This document shows positions 50,001 through 62,290 of a DNA stretch of 64,000 bases, piece by piece. The translations under genes and the position numbers were made by a program. How positions within the stretch are numbered: the stretch's first letter is position 1; each line of letters starts with the position of its first letter. The DNA comes from Protonemura montana (taxonomy: Eukaryota; Arthropoda; Insecta; Plecoptera; Nemouridae), in contig OX387605.1 of assembly GCA_947568835.1 (NCBI GenBank), positions 23,315,775 through 23,379,774 on the forward strand, in the 5' to 3' direction. The notes beneath the pieces were generated by a model. The model saw only the letters and a list, made by a program, of their open reading frames with translations. It was not told the DNA's origin and did not search any database.

Positions 50001-53000
50001 CCAGCTGATACACGTGGAATTGACATCAGCTGGGCTGTACCTGTAAAGAAAGTCGTCGAGCCAGAAGACATTCGCGTGATTCGATCACCAAGCAACACAG
50101 TCCTCGAGTTACATGCTCTTAGAATCTTGTAAAACAACGTAATATTATAACAAATCGGCCTGTAATCTTCTAAGCACTTTCAAACCATGGGCATGCCTTT
50201 ATTATAATGGCAGACAGAGCATACTGCGTTACTATATAGCAATGAGTGGGTTTAGGCCTTTCTGTTCGGAGATCTATCATCGCAGACTCTTGAGACTTGC
50301 CCCGGTCTCTCCATGCACCCACGAGCTACCCTCTTAACGACATCATATCGTCCGCAGACTCATGCATCGACCGGATTGATTGCATTGACAAATCCTAGCC
50401 TCAAAGGCGTGGTGCTCAGCGACGCTCCACTATCTTGTATCACTAAGTGCTTTGTCTCGCTCACTATTTTTTTCATAGCGAAAGCCTCCATGATGTATTA
50501 TGTCTGTGGGAATGTAATTACGGGCACAATGGCGACTCATTAAAAGAGCGTTTTTGTTAATGAAGATGCCTGTCGGTTTGTGTAGTACCTGGTTTTCTGG
50601 GCATGTGCGTGGGGAGGTTGCTTTATGCCGGACTTAAAGGTGTCGTGTTCCGCTGCAGGTGACATTTGGAACATCTACGTGGAATGCGTTCGACTCGGTG
50701 TATGCCCGATCAGGTCCTGAGAGTGAGACGCAGATCTGCATGCGCGGAAGTGTGGATGGTTGTTGATTGAAATTTACCTGCGTATTAAGGTGGTCTAACA
50801 AGGGAGACTAGCGCAAACACCCGCCGCGGGATACGCTTGAAATCGTTCGGCAAAGTGTGAAGAACTTGCGTGTAACTGGCGATGTCGCTTTACACGCATT
50901 TGCATAGCGAAGCCAATATTTCTATCGAGTCGAAAACGTGAGATGGTAATAAAACAGAATGATTAAACCGCGAAAGTTTAAAGACCAGTATTCAAATGTG
51001 TTCGTGTTAACCACCTAGACAGATATTTCCGAAAAAAAAACGGTACACCATAATTGTGACTAAAATAAGTTGCGATATTTTTCACGCGTCGTAAAAGAAA
51101 CGGATCGGTTTTAAGATTCTTTTTGAGTCGCTTCTATAAAATGTTCTGCCGAGTAACTTCGACTTGATGACGAGGACGAACTGTGCCGTGGCATCGCGCG
51201 CGCACGCGCCGACCGACGCTGGACGACGAATAGAGAAAATTATAATTGGACTCTAGAACCAACCAAGACTTTATGCTCTTTCCCATTTTGGTATAACTTT
51301 CGTAATAATTAGGAAACAACTCATCTGCATGGGTCCATGATTGATGCTGGTTTACTATCGTCTCACCCACATCGACCAGAACAGCCTCGCTTAGAGCTCT
51401 CTTCTCGGCGAGTGAATCATTGTTATGATTTCCCTCGCTCAGAGCACTTTACAGTCTACAATTTGTTGTCCTACCTTCTATCGTTGTATCTTGCCCGCTT
51501 GATATAATTAATCTTTGCGGCTTGGTTCAAAGCTAATTAAAATGGCATGCAGCAGTCCTCGCGGCAATTCCTTGTATGACTTGGCCTAGTTTATTCGCAC
51601 ATTCGATCTGCATGAGTAGTGGGAGGCTGCGTCGGATGAAATGTACCATCTCTTTCGACGGCGGCCCTCGTGAAGCAAAGGTCCCGCAAGACCAGCCGTC
51701 CCATGAGGAATCTTCACGGAAGAAAGCGCACTTAATTAAGCCTCTTGATTTCAGGCTTAGGCTGCCGTGGCTAAGGGTAGGTAACCGCTCGGCTTTGCCC
51801 CCATTGATCCTCGACGAGGATTAGCTTTTTACAGCGGGGTCGCTTTGTGTCCAGCAGCTCAGGGTGCCTGGGTGCCATAGACCGCCGGAATCTAGATTAT
51901 GCTCTATGCGCTTGAGAAGGGATCATTACAGGTATATACAGCTTAGTATATAAAGGTTTTACCTGTAGCGGAGAAACAGAGGAAAACACTCACCGAACGT
52001 TTTTTGGGAAGATTTTTTTTTATGGTCGTTTGCCACCCAATGATCTGTTTACATAAATCACCTGGCAATGATCAGGACTCAGGAATGTACGACAAGAATT
52101 TCTGCTCTACGCTCATGTCAATTGCCGGCTGCCCGTTAATCCTCGATTTAAAAAAAAACAACAAGGCACAAACGCCTGCAGTTTAATGCGCGCTTTCCAC
52201 GAAACCATGTAAATCATCGTTAACACGAGACGAAAGCAATCAAACACTATGATTGATTTCATTCCATCTTCAATGTAGCCCGAACCACCCACCTTATAAG
52301 TAACCATACCATGCAGGAACGCATGGCAGCCATGCACTCGTTTACAGCCGCAGATATTAACGCAGATCTTTCCACCGTTGGTCGTTCGTTCGTCTCCTAT
52401 TAGCCTCGCTCGTAAACTCTTGAAAGGTGATTAAAATTAATGGCGTCCATTTAACCAAGGGGTTGTGATTCGTGTGACGTGCTCGATTATTTATGGCTAT
52501 CTCTCTCTTTCAGAGTCTGACGCAGATCTTATCGAGTGAGAGGGTTGATTTGTGAATCCTTTTAAGCTTGAATCGTGTCGCATTAGGGGGAATTAACACG
52601 TGTCGGTATCCATCTTAATCAGTATGCCAGCCTTAATAGCATGGTATCAATTACATCCAAGTTGTGAGAGAGTCATATGTGAAGGCGAAGAAAGTCCCAC
52701 GATGACTGTGGCCCGATATCTCAACCGTACTATCATTGTCCAGCCTCCTCCAGCAATTGAAGCCCGCCTCATTTGGTACTCCATTCCCTAGCGGCGGACA
52801 TGGTCGAAACTTAGCCGGCTACATTGCCACACAGACCGCAGATTCGTGGCATTATCTCTTCGACGCATCTTGTGTCCGGCAGTTGAATACTGTTTCGCGA
52901 CCGCTCTGTTAACACGGATTCCCACGTGAGCAGCCGTGTTCTGCGGCGGCGCAGTGGCGCAGCGGGCGGTTTTGCCCAAGCCGGCAGCCGGTTGCCGAGC

Positions 53001-54655
53001 TACGGTCGTTAGGTCGCTATCAGCGCCTGTCCCACGTCATTGCTTGTCATGGACCCTGTCCGGGACCCGGTGGACACACCCTCGGCGGCACGTTATCTTC
53101 ATCGTATCTCCCCGTAACACGGGTGACGATGCGTCGGGCCGAGCTGTTAGTCGATATCGGATTGCCATTCGGTCGGCACTCTGGAACCGTGCGGAGGTCG
53201 GAAAGATGCTTGAAAGACGGCTGATTCGGTATCATGTGCTCGGACTCGCTGTATGACCACGTGACGGCATGGTTTTGATTAAGGACATCTTGAGAGCGTC
53301 AGGCATCTATTCATATATTAGCATTATTGGCCTAATTAAACCACTTCATTTTTGTTTTCAATATTCGTCGAGCAAATATTACAAATACAGGGAAAGTCCG
53401 GAAACTTCAATGGACGCAGATTGCAGAAAAGCAGTTTTTATAAGGGTCGAAAGGTTCGTGGGGAAACATCGTCTAGGCGTATTAGGATGAAATCTTTTTG
53501 AAATTACAAACGCTTGCAATGCGCGGGATATTTTATTATTAAAATTAAAATTGATATTTGATATTGATAAATTGATATTTAAATTGATGGCCAAACGGGG
53601 CATCTCTCAAATTTTTGAGACGGTTATAGTGTTAATAATCATAAAATCGGCTAGGCGCTGCTAGGCTTTGCACGGGAGAGTTCGATGCACGACAAGCGTT
53701 CGATCGTGCGTTTCTACGCCCAATACGCTTCCAGCATCGCCGACTTCGATCCGCCGTTGAAACAACGCCGATGAGAACTCCCCAAGGCACAGTTGCCCCA
53801 ACCGACGGCATCGCGACACCAGCGAGCTGCGAGCCTTTCCCGACATACCATTGCTGATGGTACCGCAGAGAATTCCCCGCGCCACTCAAACACAAGGAAA
53901 TACTCTACTGCGATAAAACCAGTAGCCTAATGGAATATCGCCGATAAATTGCTGCGTGGTGCAGCGAATCAGCTATGCGGTAATTGGCGCTAGCCGTGCG
54001 CAGGATGACGGTGATAGACGACGCCTGCGCGCGACCCCCCTCCCCCCTCATTCCCTTCTCCATAGGACGACTGCATTATCGAACCTAGCAAGGCATTGTT
54101 GCGACGAGAAGGGCATGCGGACAATGCGCAATGGGTACCTGGAATCAGAGGCAGACGTTTCAATTAAACGCGTAACGATGTGCAGTGACCACGCAGCAAG
54201 CGTCGATGTTTTGCGCTCTCAACTTCATCTCATGACTTCGTGTTCAGTAATTCCTTTTCAAAAAAAAAACGTTATGTTGTGCACTTCCTTTTCGTAGTTG
54301 CTTTTATTGGTTTCGTGTCCAACTGCGCGTTTAGTTTCTAATTTACTAGCACACAGATTAACAGTAAGATCACGGGTGACCAGATACTTGTGACCAATTT
54401 CTGACAATATTTTTGTCCTCTGTTACAGCGCCATGTCTAGCGCCGTGGCATTGGGGGCCCACGTGGTCTGCAGCCGCATCCCAGGGTTGACGTCGCGGCA
54501 GCGCGACATGTGCCGAGCGGCGCCCGACGCGATGGTGGCGCTCGGCGACGGAGTCAAGCTCGGCACCATGGAGTGCCAGGAGCAGTTCAAAAACCACCGA
54601 TGGAACTGCTCGGCCATCGGCAGTGGCGATGTCTTCGGACATGTCGTCGTTGTTG
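38033..54655 (+). CDS. Wnt7: Wnt7 secreted ligand, first two coding exons (3' part beyond the window)
   Basis: Exon 1 coding part 38033-38124 and exon 2 54429-54655; donors GTGAAT and GTAAGC, acceptor TCTGTTACAG. The join is in frame. Residues 1-30 (MHPPLSRSSQRLR then the VLVLLAAVALLQ core) form a signal peptide. Exon 2 reads MSSAVALGAHVVCSRIPGLT, QRDMCRAAPDA, ECQEQFKNHRWNCS, then GDVFGHVVVV. The vertebrate WNT7 equivalents are LSSVVALGA.IIC..IPGL, PDAI, ECQ.QFR.GRWNCS and VFG, so the Wnt7 subfamily (fly Wnt2) is well supported. C45, C59, C80 and C91 belong to the conserved Wnt cysteines; N90-C91-S92 is an N-glycosylation site. The next exon (usually beginning REAAFTYAI) was not found before the window ends. 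Wnt7 is a lipid-modified extracellular signal acting through Frizzled and LRP receptors. Confidence 0.93.
43358..43423. repeat. 11-bp minisatellite
   Basis: Six tandem units of GCCAGGGCATC; the first and last differ in their final bases. It lies in intron 1 of Wnt7. Confidence 0.92.
43901..43950 (+). promoter_or_regulatory. TATA box followed by a GAGA tract
   Basis: TATAAAAG at 43901-43908 is followed at once by GAGAGAGATG and a longer GAGAGAGAAAGAGAGAAAG tract. This looks like a core promoter with GAGA-factor sites, so it could be an internal Wnt7 promoter or chance. No good first exon was seen downstream. Confidence 0.3.
47617..47666. repeat. 25-bp tandem duplication
   Basis: Two adjacent copies of a 25-base unit beginning TAGAGTGGCTCGGCGAC, differing at one base. 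Confidence 0.85.
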
Positions 54656-57600
54656 GTAAGCAAACGCTAAAAGCATAGACAAGCGATACCTCGGACGACT
54701 GCCGCAAAACAATCGTATAGCGCAGTTGATATTTAGCTGAAAACCTAAGAATGTATAGGTTAGCCTACCAATAGTTGTGTAACGCATATGAATCAGCGAA
54801 CGCAACTCTCGATTTGAGAGCAATCGTGTGAAATTGCCGAACTTAAGTCGCGTGTTATCTCCGTCGTCGCCCCATTGAAATATGGATCTGTTACAACAAC
54901 TGTGTGTGGAAATATTTTACAGTTGGTACCTGTCAGTGCAAAATTGTAAATAAAACTGTAACAACAATTACGAGCCTCAACGCAGCGTCTCGCCATTATC
55001 GAGGGATATTGCAAGCGCCTTTCCGTCTAAGCCACGTGATTAGATTGCCAAACGGGATTTACAGGTCCAAGTTTCATATGAGCGCGTAGAAACATATGCA
55101 TCCCGAAACCACGGTATTGAGTATTAATTTCTCACGAGATAACCTTCGGCAATGCATCATAGACATAGCAACAAGCTCTCTCTCTCTCATGCACTCAAGA
55201 CAGCTGCACTCCCTCGACCCGTCTAATCTCATCTTGCATTCAGAAGCAATCCAAGTGGACGTATATTTGACCCCCTGTTAGGTACGTTCATGTCATAACT
55301 AGTTCCACCACATCTCCGAGTGTTCCTGTTGTTTCCTATCAATTGGCAAGCGGCTTCCTACAAGTTGTCGCCTCGCGTCACCGTCCGCATGTCGGTACAG
55401 ATCAGATCATCCACGGCGCCTAGCGCGTGATACATTGTAATCCCCCTCCTCTGGCCTCCAGGAGGGATCAACCACGAGGTGTGGTCGCTGGTTTACAAAC
55501 ACAGAGACATCAGAGAAAGTCCGAGCTGTTTATTCGCTCGCGACTCTTGAATGGCGGCCAGCCTTTAAGCTCCAATGCTCTCGCGTGAGGCCGATAAGAA
55601 TACAATTCTATTGTAAAGCGTTTTTAATGCGGTCTAATGCGACGAATTATGATTCAGAGCTGCCATGCTTTGCTTGGTACCTATTTATAAAGTCTTATTC
55701 AAAACACTTGCGAAGGTTTATAGTGGTGTTCCTGAGGGTATTATTCTTGGGCGAGTGGTCGCCTGGCGGTCGGCGGTTTTCCAACGGTTGGCGCGCGACA
55801 GTTTATTTTGAAAGTATTGCCCGTAATAAGCCCGTGTGTGTAATAAAGTAAGTGCTAGAAGCATGCGTCTAACAGGATAATAGTTATTTTACAGCGTGTA
55901 AGTACAGGCTTCGGAAAAACACCAGACATTATAATGGCCGCATTCTTTTCTTTCCGTGGTAACGTAATGCATATTTTCTCTTACATTTTAACCACCGATC
56001 GAGAAGAGCATTAGCATATAATATTGGGCCTAACTTCATTAATGGTGCAGTCATCATACTTTGGACCATTTTCACGTCGTGCACACATCGTGTTGGCGTA
56101 CGGGGTTATTAAAATAATTGTCGGATTGATTATCGGCTGCCGAACATAGGCATGCAGTGGCTGCCTCTTAATTATGTAAAACGGGAAAGACGTTGATTGG
56201 TGGTCAATTAGCAATTAAATGTGGCGTGGTCGCTTGGTAGCTTCTGTTCGAACGACGCACCTTTTCGTCCCATATGCCCATTGCACGTGGGGCAGGGGTC
56301 ACGTGGACCAAAGTGCCCCAAAGTGCCCCAGAAGTGCGCCATCTAGAGATATTGAGCCAGAGTGAGCCGCTACGGGACGCCGCTTATATAGGCGCCATCT
56401 TGGAGACGTGTTTTTTTTCATGCCATTTTACTGTCCGTATTCCGTATTTACATTAAATTGCATTTAAATGGCAATACAAAATTATTATTTCCGAGACAAA
56501 TACTATTTTGATGTAATGCTCCATCATTGGCATGTCATTGGCCCGTCATTTTGCCATCATGTCATACCAACTGCCTTCAAAAACGTCCCGGTATGCTCCT
56601 CTCCATGGGAATCGATACTCGATGACAACGACGATTTCCTCCGTTGTTGCCCAATAAATCTCTGCCCAGCTCGACGCTATAAATCAATTTCCAATTTCAA
56701 TGCGGGTCGACTCTGCGTTTAAAAGATTTGAATTTTAATTACGAGCTACGCCAGCGCTTATTTTGACTCGCGGCCATGTGTGTGTGTGTATGTATGTGTA
56801 ACCCAACTCACATTGAAAAATTCGCTGCGTGCTAATTTGATATGTTTACGTATCGTATCCCATCTTTTTTTTTTTTTACGTCGCTTTTAAAAAAACTTGA
56901 AATGACCAGTTCTTTTTTTTTCTAACTATTTTAATTTATTAGAGTGAAGGGAAGATGGTTCGAGCCACCAAAGTGTGAATTTCATTTTATTACTTAATTG
57001 GCTACAACGTGTATCCATAAATTGCCTTTTTTTTTGATCATTTTTATTATGATTGTATTTGAGATTTTGTGAGTTCCTGTCTACCACCAAACACGGTCGC
57101 CCGAGCTGAAGACTCGCGGTAGACATTGTCGACGAGGACTTCTCAGCACGTTTCAAGGCGTGATTTCATGTAACGCTCTTAATTAGTGTTATTAACACAC
57201 GTTTAATTATTCTCTGTACTTAGCACCTAGCTCGGGTTGTTTTACTACCTACCACACTTTGCATACTGTATAATGACTCTGCCTGTCCATCTCAACTCCA
57301 TTATTGAACCGAGAATGCCACAAGACAAGCCACTAGCCCGTGATATCATTCAAGAGCCCCTAGTCCAGTTAATCACTCGGTGAATCGAATTAACTCGTGG
57401 ATAAAATGTCATACAATTTGTCTGTAAAGTCGCGGTTAACTGCCCATAAAACAAAAGCCAGGTCTATTTGCTCTCGACATTTACGCAGCAGTTTTGAATG
57501 CGATGTAAAATAGTGCACTCTGCGCCGATTTTATTGAAGTGCATGTCGCTTAGTTTCAAGCGATGAGTCTTCAAAGTGCTTCAACAGTTTTCATGCCCCA

Positions 57601-58329
57601 CTTAATTCGAACATTTTACGGCCGCGGAAATGGCATCAACGCATAATGAAGACCATAAATTAACAGCATAAACACTCAAGACATCACAGATACTGCTTGT
57701 GTTTGCCTTGTGCATAATCACGTGCGATAGCTTGACAGAAGATATACCTGCAGTGTACCATACCTACCTTCCGTAGATGTCAGTGAACATAGATATCTTG
57801 TGCACATTGCAAAGATAGCCAAACATGGCTACCTATAAATCCAGACACGCAGGAACGAGTTGAATTCACTTTATTTTGAATTGCATAATATTCTAATTAT
57901 CCCGCACGAAATTTCAGATCTTCTACGGACCGAAAATTAAAATTCAGATATTTGAGATTGAAAGCTACCAGTTGAAAATTTGTCAAACTTATTTTGACTC
58001 TGTGCTTATCATAAATGCTCTCTCAGCCGCACCTAATTTTAATTAGTTCCCCCCGAATTTATTCAACATACCAACCATTTTCTAGCATATCATGGACCGG
58101 TTGTTATTTAGTCTTCCTCAGATGTGAAGAAGCGTTCTACCCTCTCTCGTGGTATGAAAACTACGGAGAAAAGATGGACCCAACTTCTCTCATCACTTTG
58201 TCGTGTACGTGTTGGCCTACCATCTAACAGTTAACATGGATCTTAAAACCAACCGATTCTTGCATACCTAAATGAAATGGAAATTCTTAAATATATCCCA
58301 AATTTTACAAGAAACGCATGCGATATCTA

Positions 58330-58520
58330 TGGCTGCCACTATAAAGCGGCGCCACTTGGTTACGTTCCTCGCCTGCGCGGCTGGGGCCCAGCGCGCTGCG
58401 CCTCCCGCTGCGCACGGGGCCCGAACGTGCCCGGCCTGCCAATGCGCAGCGCGGCCCCGCGTGATTCACTCCGCCCCTGCCCTTCGCGCAGTGATGGATA
58501 GCGCACGCGCCTATTTATCG
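58330..58520. promoter_or_regulatory. CpG-rich island in Wnt7 intron 2
   Basis: A dense run of CpG and GCGC strings (CTGCGCACGGGGC, AATGCGCAGCGCGG, TTCGCGCAG) in AT-rich surroundings, with repeated TGCGCA cores like NRF-1 sites. It may be an internal promoter or enhancer. The open frame across it is probably only a result of base composition. Confidence 0.35.
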
Positions 58521-61500
58521 CGCACATGCGTCACAAAACAAAAACTACACAAAAATGTTCCCCAACATAAATATAAATCGGTCGTTGCTTGCCATGCGGT
58601 TTCAACTCCACATTCCTCTCCGTAAAATAGTAATAATCATACCGTGATACGAGCTTGATACCAGCTCATTAACCTGAATTAATTAAAGGTTTTGATTGAT
58701 TTCCCCGTGACGGTTACACTATTTGGTATTACCTTGCCATGCCCATGACGCTACAGCCTGTGACTTTGCGAGAAGTCGACTTAATTTATGAAGGCATCTT
58801 ACAAAACATGTCATGTTTAAACTCCTGTTTTTGTCAGATATTTCTCCTCTACGATCTGGCAGCGAATTCTCGCAAGATGGTAATGCTCGAGCTTAACATG
58901 ACCAACGCAGGATTATCTGGTAGCCGTGACAGCTACGCGTGGGGTGTGCCTATCGCCTCGGAGATCTGGCAAACATCTGTGAGGATTGGGAAAGTCGAGG
59001 TGAATTCATTCGACCGCGGGCCTCAGCGAGGTGCTCGGGATTCACGCCTCGGATGGGCGGAGGCTCGAAGAGACAGTCAAATTGTTCGCCAAGTGCTAAT
59101 ATCTGTCAAATTTGATATGATTTCGGCTAGTGTGTACGTTATCGACACTGCCTATTAATTTTTTTCGGGGATATCGTTTACTCTGCAGCGAGCAGTGACT
59201 TCCTCAATGCTGCATCGAAGTGCATCGAAGTCACCGAAGCTGTCCACTCATTTTTCACGTCATTGCTGGCGACCAAGTCCTGTTACTGGCGTTCTCACGT
59301 CCTCCCTATCATATTCACTGCAGCTGTATAATTACTAATTAAACTAAATACCATGTTTTATAAACTGCTCGTTAACTAATGACTCAAACGGACACTCCTA
59401 TAACGTGATTCAATATCATATTTTATTAGTTAAGTAATTAAAACAGTTTATCCAATCAAGTATTAAAGATAACTGAACATCAGTCTACTTTGTTATGGCC
59501 TATAAATATAATTATTACCGGCAACACCTTAAAAACTTACAAAGTAATATCATATCAGTACCATCCGAACACTCTTTTAATGGGAGTACTTAACTTTCCA
59601 TAGAGTTTAATCTGTAGAAGAATTGAGTTTTTAACATGATTTAGCTCTATACTGTTTTAATGACAGCCAGCCGCCCACACGGAAACATTCCTCCCGAACG
59701 ATGGACCCCGATTCTCTTCGTTTGACAGCCGCTCGACTGGAAACTGGTTGGATATTGAGACTTGTAATAGTTATTAATTTATTCATATGATTCTGTAATG
59801 AGATGCGGTCCGCGGGATTAAATTTCCGAGTGATCTGGGAGGATTAGACCGCGATGCGACGTAACCCCGGCCGGCTTGCCGACCTCCTAGAGATGTGTTT
59901 CATCTGTTAATGCTTGTAGCATCGATCTGGCGAAACCGCGCGGCTCGTGATTGACTGCTAATTGTTATCTGGTCGAGGCGTAGCCCAAACTGCAGAGGTG
60001 AGGTGTCGTCGCTAGGCGACTGCTAAAGGCGCTGCGCTGTCCAGAGAAGACTTTAATTGCGTTCGCGCGGAGTTTCGACCACTGGCCATTCTCCGCCGCC
60101 GCCGCAGACAGTTGAACTTCAACGAAATGCGGAAGAAATAACGACGAGTCCCACGCCAACCCGCGACAGGGATGATTTGTACGATCTTTCTATTTATAAA
60201 CTCGCTCGCTTCCATTTCGCGAGGCGTTCTAATTAAAAAATCAATCGAACAGTTGCAGAAAATATGATGTCGTCTAATCGGGCTGATATGTTTATGCGAT
60301 ACTTGCTTGTCAAATAACTGGGAGGTCTAAATCCTAAAAGCAATTAGTCGATTATCTCGACGACCGGCGATGGACTTTTTCGCGGGCTGAGTGGTGCGTG
60401 GGATTTGTAAACCAGCTCGTGTGCAGCGGCACAGTCTACTGCGCTTGCGAGGAGGAACATTAGTAATCCATTATTTGCAATCTGATATGAATGAAATTAG
60501 AGTTTCCCTGGTCTTGATCGAGTCCATTTAGATAATGCCGGCAATTTACACGAGATTTGCCGTCTGTATCAGGAGGGAGACGGTTTCTGTGCATGATTGG
60601 CTCTGGCTTAGCTAGTCGCGCCGTGCATTCAACTCACCTATACGGTCAGCGCCCAGTTCCCAGGACCAGGAAAATTCCTTTTTATCCTGAAAATGTTTAT
60701 TTAGATTTCCTAATAGAAACTTGTGCGTAAATAACAGTTTTTATCTCGTTTTGATTGTTATAACCCACTAAACCGTTTCCACGACTACAGAATCGAATGG
60801 TTTTTTACGATTTCCTGATGCTTTCTGTGCCTCACAGACTTTTATGTGTATTTAAACAGCCTGCGTATCAAGATAAGCCGCCTGAAGATCGCTTAAAACG
60901 CCATTGTTTCTCGGCGCGAGAGCCATAAAGCGACAGTAATTTATCGCTAGTTTGGAGACGAAGTTTGGTGTCTGCATTGATGACGCCCTTTGCCTAACCT
61001 TTTGACCCGTCGCCGCGCTGCTGCCGAGGTGTCGCGCTCAACTGGGACGCCTGGGTGCCCCCCCCCCCCCCCTTCCCCCTCTCTCCCTCCCCACGCTGGC
61101 CGGCACACGTGATCGCAGGGTGCTGATACACGGCACGTCTTTCATCCGACCTGTCTTCTCAATTCCTTTGCGCGATAGCCGTGAGTGACCAGAGATTAAT
61201 TACTTTTGAAAAGAATGCGTTTTTAAATAAGGTCTTAATCAAGCATTCGTATATAAACACATCTCTTAGAGTCTGTATTGATTTATTTCGGACTTGTTAA
61301 TTAGAGTAACCGTCAGACGCGCGTATGCAGATCGTGGTCCAGATGCACTACACCCTTTTTATGATCCATCTCGACGTGCCTCTGGCTTCGAGAGCGCGTC
61401 CCATCTTCACGTCACTACACTCTCCCACATTGAAATTAAAACATCATTTTCCAACCAGCATTCCACCATGCCTGTCCACCTGAACCACCTGATAAACGCC

Positions 61501-61902
61501 GAAAATCATTCCGCATTCCAGACCACAAACATTACTCGCGCATTGTGACATTTTCACGTTCCGACCTCCTGCAGTGATTTGATTCTATTTGCTCTATGAT
61601 GCAACTCGCATGACAGTACGGCTGCCATACTTCACGCGCATTAGATCGCCTGTCGTTAGCAATTAGTCGTGTAGAGTCGTGCATAGTTCGGAGTCGTGCA
61701 GGGGCTTGCGACCAACCGTTACAACGGCGTCATGTGACGAGATGACGTCGTCGGACGCGTTACGTCATGGGGTGGGTCGTGCAGAAGTCGTGTAGGAGTC
61801 GTGCAATAAGTAGCCGATATGTAAAGAGGCTGGATCTGTCACATCGACCTGTCACTCTTGTGAGGAACAGAGAGTCAGCATTTAGTCCGAGGACGGCGTC
61901 AA

Positions 61903-62290
61903 CCCCGGAAACATCGGTTCTCATGAGATCACCGAAGTTAAGCAACACTGCGCTGAGTCAGGTATTGGATGGGTGACCGTCATACACATGACCAATTCTG
62001 TTCGGGAGAGAGGTTAGAGGGATGAAAGTTAGTACAGCAACTTCATTCGCTTTGCTTATCAACCTCTCGACGGCATGGATGCTGATGCTGATGCTCATGG
62101 ATGCTGATGCCCCTTGATGCTCTTCGACAGGAGTAGACTGCGTGCCGGCACCGGGTTTCCCCTCCTCCCTTCTACGCTAGGTTAGCTTCATCATCATCCT
62201 CATCATCAACCTCTCATTCACCGACGCCATTAGACCAGTGCCGCAGGGCCAGTTGTCAAAACTGCGCGTCTTTAAAGACCACAAATCAAT
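61903..62290 (+). mobile_element. 5S rRNA-headed SINE, copy E, full length with target-site duplication
   Basis: The head (61903-61978) reads ACATCGGTTCTCATGAGATC, ACCGAAGTTAAGCAACACTG, then GGTATTGGATGGGTGACCG. It closely follows arthropod 5S rRNA from the middle of the molecule and covers the A-box, intermediate and C-box promoter parts. The body and tail shared with the other copies follow: TTCTGTTCGGGAGAGAGG, AAAGTTAGTACAGCAACTTC, TGCGTGCCGGCACCGGG, CTCATTCACCGACGCCATTA, CAGTGCCGCAGGGCC, AATCAAT. CGAGGACGGCGTCAA occurs at both ends (61888-61902 and 62291-62305), a perfect 15-bp target-site duplication. This fixes the ends, gives a 388-bp element and shows target-primed insertion by a LINE machinery. 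A GATGCTGATGC expansion sits in its middle. Confidence 0.92.

Larger units (their letters stand above)
38125..54428 (+). other. Intron 1 of Wnt7 (16.3 kb)
   Basis: A very long intron, of more balanced GC content than the left half of the window and almost free of recognisable repeats. That is typical of enhancer-bearing introns of developmental genes. Homeodomain-type TAATTA cores recur by eye. It holds an 11-bp minisatellite, a TATA-plus-GAGA string at 43901 and a GC palindrome at 45357. No nested gene is proven. Confidence 0.7.

Noticed and set aside
52935-53015. tRNA-like A box (AGTGGCGCAGCGGG)
   Set aside because: No B box at the right distance and no cloverleaf.
58272-58625. 117-codon frame across the CpG island
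   Set aside because: Ala/Arg-rich composition follows from GC content; no start context, domain or splice support.
61903-61978. 5S rRNA gene
   Set aside because: Only the middle part of a 5S RNA is present and it runs into a repeat body shared with other copies; it is a SINE head.
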